Assembly: GCA_020850315.1 (NCBI GenBank)
Contig: JADZEY010000045.1
Location: 1 to 64,000, forward strand
DNA length: 64,000 bases
Direction of reading: 5' to 3'
Source of the DNA: Armatimonadota bacterium
GTDB lineage: Bacteria > Bacteroidota > Ignavibacteria > OLB7
Shown: one piece after another, positions 24,852 through 33,697 of the stretch
How the letters are laid out: each line of letters begins with the position of its first letter
Numbering within the stretch: position 1 is the stretch's first letter
Translations under genes and position numbers: made by a program
Notes under the pieces: generated by a model
What the model was told of the DNA's origin: nothing
The model's database searches: none
The model's input: the letters and a program-made list of their open reading frames with translations, nothing else

Positions 24852-26593
24852 GCCTTTCGCTGCGTGGCCGCCTTACGTTGTGGTTTGGGCTGGTAATGGC
24901 CCTCTCCATCGGTATTTTCAGCACGCTGACCTACACCTCCGTTTCCAACGAACTTCGCACCAGCCTTGACCTTTCGCTAGAGCGGATGATCAGTTCGATT
25001 GTGTTGATGATTCGCACGCAAGGGGAGAAAGGGGGAGAAGGCAAACAGAACACCGCCGCCAACACAAAAACACGCCCGCAAACCGACACCGCAAAGGATG
25101 TTCTACAATTCCTTCGCGACGGCGATTCGCTTCGGCAAGACTCGCTGCGCCAGGCCAGCATCCAGCCGCCGCCGAAGCAACAGCCCGCCGAAGCAGAGAA
25201 AATCGTCTGGACGGAGATTTACGAGCATATCGTTCTGAACCCGCGCAACTCCCTGATTCAGGTGATGGATACCGCAGGGGCAATCGTCTTTCGGTCTAAA
25301 AATCTTGGGGCCGATTCGCTCCATATCGAACAAGAGTTTCTGCGGCTTGCGGTGGACACCATCCCCCGATACACCACGATTTACCAAGCGGTGATAGACA
25401 CCACCAGTGGCCCGCAGCCAATCCGCATTGCTGCGGCCCGAACCCGCTCGGCAATCATCATTGTTGCCTACCCACGCAACGAAGTACAATCCATTCTGGA
25501 ACAGCTGTTCAGCACGCTGCTGCTGCTGGCACCGGTGGTGCTGCTGTTCTCGGTTGCTGGCGGGTTCTTCCTTGCCAAGACCTCGCTCCGCCAAGTGGAT
25601 GCCATCACACGAACCGCCAAGGAGATCACCGCCTCCAACCTTTCACGGCGGCTTCCGGTGCCCAACACCAGCGACGAAATTTCCCGGCTAAGCGACACAC
25701 TGAACGACATGATCTCCCGCCTGGAAAGCTCCTTCGAACGCACCAAGCAATTCAGCGCCGATGCCTCGCACGAGCTGCGCACCCCGCTCACGATTTTAAC
25801 GGGTGAGATGGAGTTGGCACTCCGCTCGCGGAAAACCCCAACGGAATATCAGGATGTGATCTCGAGCGCGTTGCAGGAAGTGCTGCGGTTGTCGCGTGTG
25901 GTGGAATCGCTCCTGATGCTTTCGCGAACCGACGGGGGGAAGCTATCGCTGCACCGCGAACCAACCAACCTTACCGATATGCTTGCCGACCTTGCCGACG
26001 CAGCCAGCATTTTAGGGGGGGCAAAAAGCATCTACATCACCTTCCGCGCCAACGAAGATTTAACCATTGATGCCGACCGCCCCAAGCTCTATCAAGTGTT
26101 CCTGAACTTGGTGGATAACGCGGTGAAATACACCCCCGAAGGGGGGATGATCTCCCTCACCATTCATCGTGATAAAAACGTTGCGGAAGTCCGCGTGCGC
26201 GATACCGGAATCGGTATCAGCAGCGAACACCAGAAGAAAATTTTCGACCGTTTCTACCGCGTGGATAAGGCGCGCAGCCGCGAGATGGGGGGGGTGGGAT
26301 TGGGCTTATCAATCGTGCAATGGACTGTGCAGGCCCACGATGGCGAGATCCGTGTGGAGAGCGAACCGGGCCAGGGAAGCACCTTCGTGGTGCGGCTTCC
26401 GCTGCTGAATCCCACACCACAAAACGAGGACATGGGGATCACCCCACCGCGCCACCGCACGCTGGCGCAAACCTTCGACGTAAAACGCTTGCTAAAAAAA
26501 CCGAAGGGAAGCAGTGATGAAAAGAAGCCGAGGAAAGACCCCGCCGCCGAAGAAGCGAAAGCCGTGGAGGAACCGGAAGCAAAGCAAGGATAG
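24848..26593 (+). CDS. HAMP-containing sensor histidine kinase
   Basis: Partner of the preceding regulator. The GTG start at 24848 lies behind AGGAGG at a good distance. The 581-residue chain has a first membrane segment (about 9-29), a periplasmic domain of about 180 residues with a Pro/Gln-rich stretch, a second membrane segment (about 219-243), HAMP (244-295), a dimerisation/phospho-acceptor domain with H308 in FSADASHELRTPL, and an ATPase domain (N box LVDNAVKYT, G1 DTGIGIS, G2 GGVGLGLSIV). It autophosphorylates and passes the phosphate to D51 of the regulator. Oddly, the C-terminus carries a Lys/Glu/Pro-rich low-complexity tail of about 40 residues beyond the ATPase domain. Confidence 0.93.
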   Translation: MSLSLRGRLTLWFGLVMALSIGIFSTLTYTSVSNELRTSLDLSLERMISSIVLMIRTQGEKGGEGKQNTAANTKTRPQTDTAKDVLQFLRDGDSLRQDSLRQASIQPPPKQQPAEAEKIVWTEIYEHIVLNPRNSLIQVMDTAGAIVFRSKNLGADSLHIEQEFLRLAVDTIPRYTTIYQAVIDTTSGPQPIRIAAARTRSAIIIVAYPRNEVQSILEQLFSTLLLLAPVVLLFSVAGGFFLAKTSLRQVDAITRTAKEITASNLSRRLPVPNTSDEISRLSDTLNDMISRLESSFERTKQFSADASHELRTPLTILTGEMELALRSRKTPTEYQDVISSALQEVLRLSRVVESLLMLSRTDGGKLSLHREPTNLTDMLADLADAASILGGAKSIYITFRANEDLTIDADRPKLYQVFLNLVDNAVKYTPEGGMISLTIHRDKNVAEVRVRDTGIGISSEHQKKIFDRFYRVDKARSREMGGVGLGLSIVQWTVQAHDGEIRVESEPGQGSTFVVRLPLLNPTPQNEDMGITPPRHRTLAQTFDVKRLLKKPKGSSDEKKPRKDPAAEEAKAVEEPEAKQG

Positions 26594-26701
26594 AAAGTGT
26601 CGCTGAGGCTGGATGCTCGGTAACTCCACTTCCGACAATGTTCAGCATGAGCAGAGGGGGGGGGTGAGATGGAGAGTGAAAAACACAGATGTTCCACTCC
26701 G

Positions 26702-26732
26702 GAAAAGCGCAGGTCTTCAGCCTGCGCTTTTC
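26702..26732. terminator. Bidirectional terminator
   Basis: A perfect 12-bp stem (26702-26713 with 26721-26732) with a 7-base loop is flanked by A-rich and T-rich bases and lies between the convergent sensor kinase gene and the PhnD-PhnC fusion gene. Confidence 0.85.
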
Positions 26733-26735
26733 ATT

Positions 26736-28628
26736 TTACAGGCAGTGCAATTCTTCGCTTTCCATCCTGTAGATATCCTCAATGATTTCCGGTGTTAGCT
26801 CATCCGGCTTGCCGTCGAACACCACCTCACCTTTGCGGAAGGCGATGATCCGGTCGGCATAGCGGCGGGCAAGCTCAAGCACGTGAAGATTCACAATCAC
26901 CGTGATGCGTTCCTGGCGGTTGAACCGCTGCAATATCTGCAGCACCACCTCGCTCAGTTTTGGATCCAAGGAAGCCATTGGTTCGTCGGCAAGGATCACA
27001 TTCGGCTGCTGGGCCAATGCGCGGGCAATGGCTACGCGCTGCTGCTGCCCGCCGCTTAATCGGTCGGCACGGCTGTTCAGTTTATCGGCCAGGCCTACCT
27101 CGGTCAGGTATCGCACGGCCATCTCGCGGTCGGCCCGGGAGTAGCGGCCAATCATCGAGCTAAACCAGTTGGTCTGGCTAAGCCGCCCTGTCAGCACGTT
27201 TTGCAGCACGGTGATGGTTTTCACCAAGTTGAATTGCTGGAAAATGAACCCCACCCGCCGCCGAACCTCGACAATCTGTGGACCAACCGCATGAGTGATA
27301 TCGTTCCCGTTAAACAGCAGCCTTCCTGCCGAGGGCTCGTTCATCCGATTTAAGCAACGGAGGAAGGTAGATTTCCCGGCCCCCGACAACCCAATCACCG
27401 CAATAAATTCCCCCCGATTGATCTCTAGACTCACCCCTTGCATCGCCGTGAACTCCCCCCCCTGACCGTCGCGATAGACCACCGAAAGATTCTGGAGCAG
27501 ATACTGGGCATCGCTGTTTAGTGGTGGGGTAGTGCCAGCGGAAGATTCCCGCACCAACGCACGGCGGTTGCGGCGTTCGCGGATGGTTAGCCATGCCAGA
27601 GCCAGCCCCCCAACCACCACGCCAATCGCCAGCACGATGGAGGAAATGGTCTGGTTCTGCGCACGTTCCCGCTGGCGTTGGTTGGCTTTGGCAACCGAAG
27701 CGCTATCGGTTGGGTTCCCCCCCGATTTCACTTTTCCGGTGATGTCAAGGTTCATCAACTCGGCAGCGCGGCGCACGGGGTCGTAGTCGGCACTGGTGGC
27801 GGGGATCATGGCATCAACGTGGTACATCTGCTGCATCAGGGCTTTCCCCGCCGAGTCGGATGTCAGGTTTTGCACCGCCGCCGTGACCTTCTGGACAATC
27901 TGCGGGTAGGCATCCAGCATGAACTGTGAGGTAGCCATGTTATCCCCCGGAATCGGAGGTGAGAAGAAGATAGGCCGCACCTTGCCGTTGTAGGCTCCGT
28001 CGCCAAGCTGAGTCCAGGATCCACTTTCCCCCAGCGTGTCGTTGCAGTAGGTGGCCCCCGCCGCAATCGTCCCGTTGATCACCGAAAGCACCACCTTATC
28101 ATGCCCCCCCGCAAACGTCTGCTTCCCGAAGTATGTGTCGGGGTCAATCCCAACCGATTTCAGCGCAGCCTTTGGATAGATATGCCCGCTGGTGGAAGTG
28201 GGATCCACCCACGCCATCTCCTTCCCCTTCAAGTCGGCTAACGTCCGGTAGCTGCTGTCAGCGTTCACAATGATGCAGCCGTAGTAGTAGGGGCGGCCAC
28301 GCCGTTCGGCTTTTAGCAGCACCCGGGCATCGGCAATTTTTTCGGCGAAGACGTAGGTGAGCGGGGCAAAGAAGGCAAAGTCAATCGTTCGCCCGCGCAA
28401 GGCTTCCACCAACCCACTGTAGTCGTGCGCCACGAACATCTTCACGGGAATCCCCACGCGCTGGCCAATCATCCGCGCCAGAATGTCCGCATTCTTCTGC
28501 ACGTCCTCCGCCCGCTCGGATGGGTTCAGCCCAATCACAATTTCCCGCTTCGGTTCCGGCGGCTGGGCCGCTGCGGTTGCCAGCGTTAGAATCAGGAAAA
28601 AGGATGCTTTCAGAAATCGTTGCAGCAT
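26736..28628 (-). CDS. PhnD-PhnC fusion: binding protein, membrane anchor and ABC ATPase in one chain
   Basis: From the ATG at 28628 the protein has 630 residues: signal-like segment 1-21, then a PhnD-type phosphonate/phosphite-binding domain (about 28-300; IVIGLNPSERAEDVQ, DFAFFAPLTYVF, DPTSTSGHIYPK), a membrane helix at about 329-349, a positively charged stop (RERRNRR), and a full PhnC-type ATPase (about 375-630). The ATPase has Walker A GLSGAGKS (413-420), Q-loop FQQF, signature LSGGQQQRVAIARAL (524 on), Walker B VILADEP and the PhnC-like VIVNLH H-loop. The orientation predicted from charges puts the binding domain outside and the ATPase inside. No PhnE permease or phosphonate-degrading gene is adjacent. 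Normally these are separate proteins; the start at 28763 would overlap comM and adds no family sequence. Confidence 0.88.
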   Translation of the reverse strand: MLQRFLKASFFLILTLATAAAQPPEPKREIVIGLNPSERAEDVQKNADILARMIGQRVGIPVKMFVAHDYSGLVEALRGRTIDFAFFAPLTYVFAEKIADARVLLKAERRGRPYYYGCIIVNADSSYRTLADLKGKEMAWVDPTSTSGHIYPKAALKSVGIDPDTYFGKQTFAGGHDKVVLSVINGTIAAGATYCNDTLGESGSWTQLGDGAYNGKVRPIFFSPPIPGDNMATSQFMLDAYPQIVQKVTAAVQNLTSDSAGKALMQQMYHVDAMIPATSADYDPVRRAAELMNLDITGKVKSGGNPTDSASVAKANQRQRERAQNQTISSIVLAIGVVVGGLALAWLTIRERRNRRALVRESSAGTTPPLNSDAQYLLQNLSVVYRDGQGGEFTAMQGVSLEINRGEFIAVIGLSGAGKSTFLRCLNRMNEPSAGRLLFNGNDITHAVGPQIVEVRRRVGFIFQQFNLVKTITVLQNVLTGRLSQTNWFSSMIGRYSRADREMAVRYLTEVGLADKLNSRADRLSGGQQQRVAIARALAQQPNVILADEPMASLDPKLSEVVLQILQRFNRQERITVIVNLHVLELARRYADRIIAFRKGEVVFDGKPDELTPEIIEDIYRMESEELHCL

Positions 28629-28750
28629 TGCAAAACGGACGGTTGTGAGTTGCGTTGTGGGAAGAACGGAAAGCAAGAAGGGAGCGCGCAGAAGGAGAGC
28701 CACGAACGGGAACGCATGGTGCCCCCTTCCGCCCCGCCACTTCGGGAAGA

Positions 28751-30292
28751 TCACACATTCCAAAACTGGCGGTCAAGGCTGCGATATTGGATTGCTTCGG
28801 AAAGATGCTCAGGCAGGATCGTTGCCTGGCCAGCAAGGTCGGCAATGGTGCGGGCAACTTTCAGGACTTTATCGTAGGCGCGTGCCGATAACCCCAATCG
28901 TGCCATCGCCAATTTCAGAAGCTCCTGCCCGGCGGTGTCCAGCGCGCAATGCTCGCGGATATCGCGTGAGGTCATGTCGGCATTCTTGAAGGCATCGGTC
29001 CTTCCGCTGAACCGGGCGGCTTGCTGCTGGCGTGCGGCCACCACCCGCTGGCGAACATCCCCCGAGCTTTCACCGCTCCGTTTGGATGCCAACTCCTGAT
29101 ACTTCACGGCAGCAACCTCAACGTGGATATCAATCCGATCCAACAACGGCCCGCTGATTTTGGACATATACCGTTGTATCTGCTGCGGCGTGCAAGTGCA
29201 CTCCGCGTTCGGATTGCCAAAATTTCCGCAAGGGCAAGGGTTCATGCTTGCCACCAACATGAAATTGCAGGGGAAGGTCAGGCTGAGTTTGGTGCGCGAG
29301 ATGGTGATCTTGTTGTCCTCCAGCGGTTGGCGCATCACCTCCAACACGTTGCGGGCAAACTCCGGCAGCTCATCCAGAAACAGCACGCCATGGTGCGCCA
29401 GCGAAATCTCCCCCGGGCGTGCAATCCCCATTCCCCCGCCAACCAGCGCGGCATCGCTGATGGTGTGGTGCGGGCTGCGGAATGGGCGCGCCGTCACCAA
29501 TGCCGCGCCGTGCGGAAGAATGCCAGCCACGGAATGGATCTTCGTCGTCTCCAACGCCTCATCGAACGCCATCGGCGGAAGCAGCGTGGGCATCCGTTTT
29601 GCAATCATTGTTTTCCCCGCGCCCGGGGGGCCAACCATGATAAGGTTGTGCCCACCGGCCGCCGCAACCTCGAACGCACGCTTCACATTTTCCTGGCCTT
29701 TCACATCGGATAAATCCACGCCGAACTCATTGCCGGAAGCAAACAACTCCGCACGGTTGACGCTGTGTGGGGCGATGGTTGATAGATCGTTCAGATAGTC
29801 GGCCACCTGGCGGAGTGAGGTGGCGGGGATCGTCTCAAGCTCCTCCACCAACGCCGATTCGTCGGCGTTTTCGTGCGGAAGGATGATGCGGCGGATACCG
29901 TTTTGCCGGGCAGCAAGTGCCACCGGAAGCACACCGTGAACCGGACGCAACGCGCCGTCCAGCGCCAACTCACCCAACACAAGTGTGTCGCGCAGTGGCT
30001 CGGCAGGAATTTGCCCGGTGGCGGTTAGGATTCCCAACGCGATTGGCAGATCGAAGGCCGAACCTTCCTTGCGGATATCGGCAGGAGCAAGATTGACGGT
30101 GAATTTTTTTGCCGGAACGCCCAGCCCGCTGTTTTTGATTGCCGCCGTCACCCGCTCGCGGCTTTCCCGCACGGCGTTGTCGGGCAGGCCCACAATGGTG
30201 AAGGAATACATTTGGTTTTCAACGTGCGTCTCAATCTCCACAAGAAAAGCGTTGATGCCAACATTGCTGGCCGAGCGAAGCTGCGAAAACAT
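28751..30292 (-). CDS. comM: YifB/ComM-family AAA+ ATPase (Mg-chelatase-like)
   Basis: About 513 residues, normal for ComM, a helicase-like ring ATPase that aids branch migration during integration of transformed DNA. The N-terminal domain carries IVGLPDNAVRESRERV and VNLAPADIRKEGSAFDLP. The ATPase domain has Walker A GPPGAGKTMIAKR and Walker B VLFLDELPEF. A CxCG..C cysteine cluster (NPCPCGNFGNPNAECTC) and the C-terminal lid domain follow. I use the ATG at 30292 because the family starts close to MFSQLRSASNVGINAF; an ATG 33 bases upstream is possible. The stop lies 122 bp before the start of the PhnD-PhnC fusion gene. Confidence 0.92.
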   Translation of the reverse strand: MFSQLRSASNVGINAFLVEIETHVENQMYSFTIVGLPDNAVRESRERVTAAIKNSGLGVPAKKFTVNLAPADIRKEGSAFDLPIALGILTATGQIPAEPLRDTLVLGELALDGALRPVHGVLPVALAARQNGIRRIILPHENADESALVEELETIPATSLRQVADYLNDLSTIAPHSVNRAELFASGNEFGVDLSDVKGQENVKRAFEVAAAGGHNLIMVGPPGAGKTMIAKRMPTLLPPMAFDEALETTKIHSVAGILPHGAALVTARPFRSPHHTISDAALVGGGMGIARPGEISLAHHGVLFLDELPEFARNVLEVMRQPLEDNKITISRTKLSLTFPCNFMLVASMNPCPCGNFGNPNAECTCTPQQIQRYMSKISGPLLDRIDIHVEVAAVKYQELASKRSGESSGDVRQRVVAARQQQAARFSGRTDAFKNADMTSRDIREHCALDTAGQELLKLAMARLGLSARAYDKVLKVARTIADLAGQATILPEHLSEAIQYRSLDRQFWNV

Positions 30293-30575
30293 GGGCAAGT
30301 ACAGATAGAGTGTGACGGAGAACAAGGGAACGCCGGGCTTGGTGTGTGTGCGCCCGCGTGTTGTTGGCGCGAAAAATAGGGGGGAACGGAGGAATTGTCA
30401 GCGGGGGGGGCGGAAAAAAAATAGACGCGGAAGGCAGGGCCAAGCGGAGAGGGGATGGAGATGGGGAAGCGATCTTGCACGGTTCTCAGATGATCCCGAA
30501 CCACACTGCCATGCGCCAGATGCTTCGGCAAGCTCATTCTATCACAGTTCTGCGATGAACGCCTACCGTGAACAC

Positions 30576-31136
30576 CTACGGTGTGGCACTTAATGCTTTG
30601 GCCATTCTCACATATCCCCTCACCGTCCCTTCCAGCCGTGTGATATGTGGTGGATCGGTCAGCCTTCCATCTTCATCAAAGGCTTTTTGGGCCGATGCCA
30701 GCGCATACATATCTGGATAGAGCATCATCCCGTTCCCTTCCAGCGGGATCCGCAGTTGCCACAGCCCGCGAATGCCCCCCACCACTGAGGTTGATGCGGC
30801 CATTATCAAGCCGTGCCGCCCACGGAAGGGGGTTGGCCTTGCGCGCGATGCCCAGTCAATCGCGTTCTTCAGCGCGCCCGAAATAGAGTAGTTGTACTCC
30901 GGTGCGGCAATCATAATTCCGTCGGCAGCGGTGATGCGGTGCACCAGTTCCTGTGCACCCGGCGGAAGCCCATGCTCCGTTTCCAAGTCACCATTGTACA
31001 GCGGCATATCGAACTCGTGGAAGTCGGCCAGATCCACCGTTGCCCCTTCATCGCGGGCGATTTCCACGGCAAGGTTCAGCAGCTTTTTGTTGTGCGATTC
31101 GCGCCGCAACGATGCAGCAAATGCAAGGATATTCAT
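30576..31136 (-). CDS. NADPH-dependent FMN reductase
   Basis: A 186-residue flavodoxin-fold enzyme that reduces FMN, quinones or metal ions such as chromate with NAD(P)H. The FMN phosphate loop is seen at residues 8-14 (ASLRRES), and the family signature APEYNYSISGALKNAIDW lies near the middle. It is the last gene of a leftward series with two pirins, two YceI proteins and a MarR regulator, a set often found together in responses to electrophiles, quinones or oxidants. Gaps of about 100 bp and a hairpin upstream suggest separate transcription. Confidence 0.9.
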   Translation of the reverse strand: MNILAFAASLRRESHNKKLLNLAVEIARDEGATVDLADFHEFDMPLYNGDLETEHGLPPGAQELVHRITAADGIMIAAPEYNYSISGALKNAIDWASRARPTPFRGRHGLIMAASTSVVGGIRGLWQLRIPLEGNGMMLYPDMYALASAQKAFDEDGRLTDPPHITRLEGTVRGYVRMAKALSATP

Positions 31137-31176
31137 GCTGGTTCAGTAGTCAGTGTTCAACAGTGAAAAGGAAGTA

Positions 31177-31204
31177 ACAGGAGTGGAAGATTTTCCACCC
31201 CTGT
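31177..31204 (-). terminator. Hairpin after the first pirin gene
   Basis: A 12-bp stem with one mismatch (31177-31188 with 31193-31204) and a 4-base loop lies just beyond the stop of the pirin gene at 31233. The minus strand after it is moderately T-rich (TTACTTCCTTTTC), so it may terminate the pirin transcript. Confidence 0.5.
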
Positions 31205-31232
31205 TGTTTTGAGTCTGGGGGAGCCAGAGTAC

Positions 31233-31931
31233 TTACGGGAGGTCGAACAGGAGGATTTCGGCGGGGGTGATTGCGCGTAGCTTCAGGGCAGCTTCATCGC
31301 TGATTGCTGCGCCATCGCCAGCGGTCATCGGGATGCCGTTTAGCTCGATATCGCCGCGCACTACTTGGGCGTAAGCGTGCCGGTTGGCTGGTAGGTTGTG
31401 GGCAACCTCAGCCCCTTCTTCCAAGATTGCTGAGTAGAGTTCAACATTCTGCTGAATCGTCACCGAGCCATCGCGCCCGCTGCCGGTAGCGATTGGGGTA
31501 AGCTGGTTTGCGCGCTCTTCAACGCTGAACATTTTCTGCGCATAGCCGGGGTCGCCGCCGGCGCGCTCCGGCAGCAGCCAGATTTGCAGGAAGTGAACAG
31601 GATCGGTGCTGGAAGCATTGTACTCACTGTGAGTAACGCCGCGTCCCGCGCTCATCCGCTGAATTTCCCCTGGGCGAATCACAGAGTTGTTCCCCATGCT
31701 GTCGCGGTGTTCCAGCCCGCCATCCAGCACGTAGGTGATAATCTCCATATCCCGATGCCCATGTGTCCCGAACCCTTCGCCCGGCTGCACGCGGTCTTCG
31801 TTGATAACCCGCAGCACCCGGAAGCCCATGTGGTCGGGGTCGTAGTAGTTGGCAAAGGAAAACGTGTGATACGTGTTCAGCCACCCGTGATCGGCATGGC
31901 CACGCTGGTTGTGCAATCGAAGAGTAATCAT
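31233..31931 (-). CDS. Pirin-family protein (bicupin, YhaK-like)
   Basis: A 232-residue double-cupin protein. The first cupin holds the metal ligands in FGTHGHRDMEIITYVLDG and GRGVTHSEYNAS, matching pirins with quercetinase-like or redox-sensor activity. The second cupin is less conserved and degenerate (NLPANRHAYAQVVRGDI). It sits with a second pirin, FMN reductase and YceI genes, supporting a role in handling quinones or oxidants. A heptamer repeat array lies directly upstream. Confidence 0.9.
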   Translation of the reverse strand: MITLRLHNQRGHADHGWLNTYHTFSFANYYDPDHMGFRVLRVINEDRVQPGEGFGTHGHRDMEIITYVLDGGLEHRDSMGNNSVIRPGEIQRMSAGRGVTHSEYNASSTDPVHFLQIWLLPERAGGDPGYAQKMFSVEERANQLTPIATGSGRDGSVTIQQNVELYSAILEEGAEVAHNLPANRHAYAQVVRGDIELNGIPMTAGDGAAISDEAALKLRAITPAEILLFDLP

Positions 31932-31943
31932 AATAATTGTTTG

Positions 31944-31978
31944 TGGTCAGTGGTCAGTGGTCAGTGGTCAGTAGTCAG
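31944..31978. repeat. Five heptamers TGGTCAG
   Basis: Four perfect TGGTCAG units and one TAGTCAG lie just upstream of the pirin start at 31931. The unit is a rotation of the TCAGTGG repeat seen between the giant genes. Confidence 0.9.
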
Positions 31979-32024
31979 TGGCAAGGGAAAGTGTTGGTCA
32001 GTGGTAAAGGGACTTCTTTGGCTC

Positions 32025-32073
32025 TTTTCACTTTTCACTCTTCACTCTTCATTCGACACTCGACATTCGTCAC
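32025..32073. repeat. Seven degenerate heptamers overlapping a stop codon
   Basis: Seven consecutive 7-bp units (TTTTCAC twice, TCTTCAC, TCTTCAT, TCGACAC, TCGACAT, TCGTCAC) fill the gap between the two pirin genes. The last unit contains the stop codon of the upstream pirin gene (32070-32072), so the array abuts coding sequence without disrupting it. Confidence 0.85.
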
Positions 32074-32921
32074 TCCACCAACACTCCCATCTTCCCCAGT
32101 TTGTAATCTCTGAACGCCTCCAGAATCTGGGTGGTGTCGTTCATCACAAAGGGGCCGTGGGTGACGATTTCTTCGTTGATCGGCTCGCCGGTCATCAGTA
32201 GTGCGCGGGTTGGCTCAAGTGCTGTGAAGGCAATGCCATCGCCGTTGTTGTTGAACGCCACCAGATTTTTTTCAATCACTTCTCCAAATCCCTCAATCTG
32301 GATGCTTCCGCTAAGCAGATAGAGGAAGGCGTTGTGCGATTGGGGGATCGGAAAAACAATGCTTCCCCCAGCCTGCGCCTGGATTGTGACGGAGTTTACA
32401 GGGCTGAGTGTGGGAATCGGCCCGTTCAATCCAAGCATCTGCCCAGCGATAACGCTGAAGCTCACAGTTCCATCGGCGTTGGTGCCGGATGGAGTGTCTT
32501 CCTTGGTCAGCGGGTAGTAGCTGGGCTGATCCAGCTTGTGCGCGGCTGGGGTGTTCACCCAAAGTTGGATGAGTTCGTTGTGATGCTTCACTGGGCGTTC
32601 GCTGTGGATTAGCCCCATGCCAGCGTTCGTCCATTGCGTTCCGCCAGCATAGACGGTGCTGTCGTTCCCACGGCTGTCGCGGTGGCGGATCCCCCCTTCA
32701 AACAAAAACGTTACTGGTGCAAAACCACGGTGCGGGTGCGGCCCCACGCCTGCATGGCGAATATCCATATCGGGGGCAACATTCATCACGCCGTGGTGCA
32801 GCAGGATAAACGGATCAAGGTAGTCAAGCTCCTGCGAAGGCAACGGTTGGCGAATGGGAATTCCCCCCATATCGAATGTGCGTGCCGGAGCAACGGTCAA
32901 TACTGTGCGGTTCGTGTTCAT
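32070..32921 (-). CDS. Pirin-family protein
   Basis: A 283-residue bicupin. The N-terminal cupin shows the pirin metal site (GVGPHPHRGFAPVTFLFEGG and NAGMGLIHSERP). Unlike the shorter pirin downstream, it has a complete pirin C-terminal domain with an ANPL-like stretch replaced by SVIAGQMLGLNGPIPT. Family members act as quercetin dioxygenases or iron-dependent redox-responsive transcription partners. Two different pirins in tandem suggest distinct substrates. The gene is preceded by a hairpin after the YceI gene upstream. Confidence 0.92.
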   Translation of the reverse strand: MNTNRTVLTVAPARTFDMGGIPIRQPLPSQELDYLDPFILLHHGVMNVAPDMDIRHAGVGPHPHRGFAPVTFLFEGGIRHRDSRGNDSTVYAGGTQWTNAGMGLIHSERPVKHHNELIQLWVNTPAAHKLDQPSYYPLTKEDTPSGTNADGTVSFSVIAGQMLGLNGPIPTLSPVNSVTIQAQAGGSIVFPIPQSHNAFLYLLSGSIQIEGFGEVIEKNLVAFNNNGDGIAFTALEPTRALLMTGEPINEEIVTHGPFVMNDTTQILEAFRDYKLGKMGVLVE

Positions 32922-32985
32922 AACCTATCTGGCTTGCTTAGTGTGAATAATAGATGACCAACATTGAGTGAAGAAGGTGGGTGGA

Positions 32986-33014
32986 AAGAAGAGGAGCCGT
33001 GCGCCCCTCTTCTT
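32986..33014 (-). terminator. Hairpin after the first YceI gene
   Basis: A 9-bp stem (AAGAAGAGG at 32986-32994 with its complement at 33006-33014) lies between the stop of the YceI gene at 33040 and the pirin start. T content after it on the minus strand is modest, so termination is plausible but unproven. Confidence 0.4.
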
Positions 33015-33039
33015 CTTTCAACAACGCTGTTCGATGCCT

Positions 33040-33594
33040 TTAGGCTTTCACCAGCGAGACGGAAGCGACAAGCTTAACATCATCGGCCACAACAACGCCG
33101 CCAGCTTCGGTGATGGCACTCCACATCAGGCCAAACTCCTTCCGGTTGATCTTCCCTTGCAGGGTGAAGCCGGCGCGAAGATTGCCGTAGTGGTCAACGA
33201 CCAATCCACCGAACTCTACATCCAACGTCACTGGTTTGGTAGTGTCGCGGATGGTCAGGTCCCCATGCAGCTTGTAGTTTTCGTCGTCCAGCTTCTCCAT
33301 TGACGTGCTGGCGAAGCTCAGTTGCGGAAACTGGTCGGCAGCAAAGAAGTCATCCGAACGGAGGTGAGCGTCGCGCTGCTCGCTGCGGGTGTTGATGGTT
33401 GCAACGTCGGCAGTAAGGTTCACACTGGCGGTTGTGAAGTCATCCCCTTCGGTTGTGGCGTTGATGCTGAATTGCTTGAACTCACCCGTAACGGTCGAGA
33501 TCATCATGTGGCGCACTTTGAATTGGAGTTCACTGTGCGAAAGGTCAAGATTCCATGATGTGGTTGCTGGTGCGGATACAATGTTCTGTTGCAT
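33040..33594 (-). CDS. YceI-family protein, no signal peptide
   Basis: A 184-residue lipocalin-like barrel that in known members binds isoprenoid quinones or lipids. The family pattern is clear: WNLDLSHSELQFKVRHMM at the start, then INTRSEQRDAHLRSDDFF and FPQLSFAST, then LTIRDTTKPVTLDVEFGG. There is no signal peptide, so this copy appears cytoplasmic, in contrast to its neighbour at 33698. Gene order with pirins and MarR points to control by electrophile or oxidant stress. Confidence 0.92.
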   Translation of the reverse strand: MQQNIVSAPATTSWNLDLSHSELQFKVRHMMISTVTGEFKQFSINATTEGDDFTTASVNLTADVATINTRSEQRDAHLRSDDFFAADQFPQLSFASTSMEKLDDENYKLHGDLTIRDTTKPVTLDVEFGGLVVDHYGNLRAGFTLQGKINRKEFGLMWSAITEAGGVVVADDVKLVASVSLVKA

Positions 33595-33697
33595 GGTTGC
33601 TTACCCGATTATCTGTGTATGATGCTGATTGTTCTGCGTTCTATTTCTTTCCCCTGCCGCTTTGTGCCACACGAATGCTGGCGATAGCAACAGCCGA

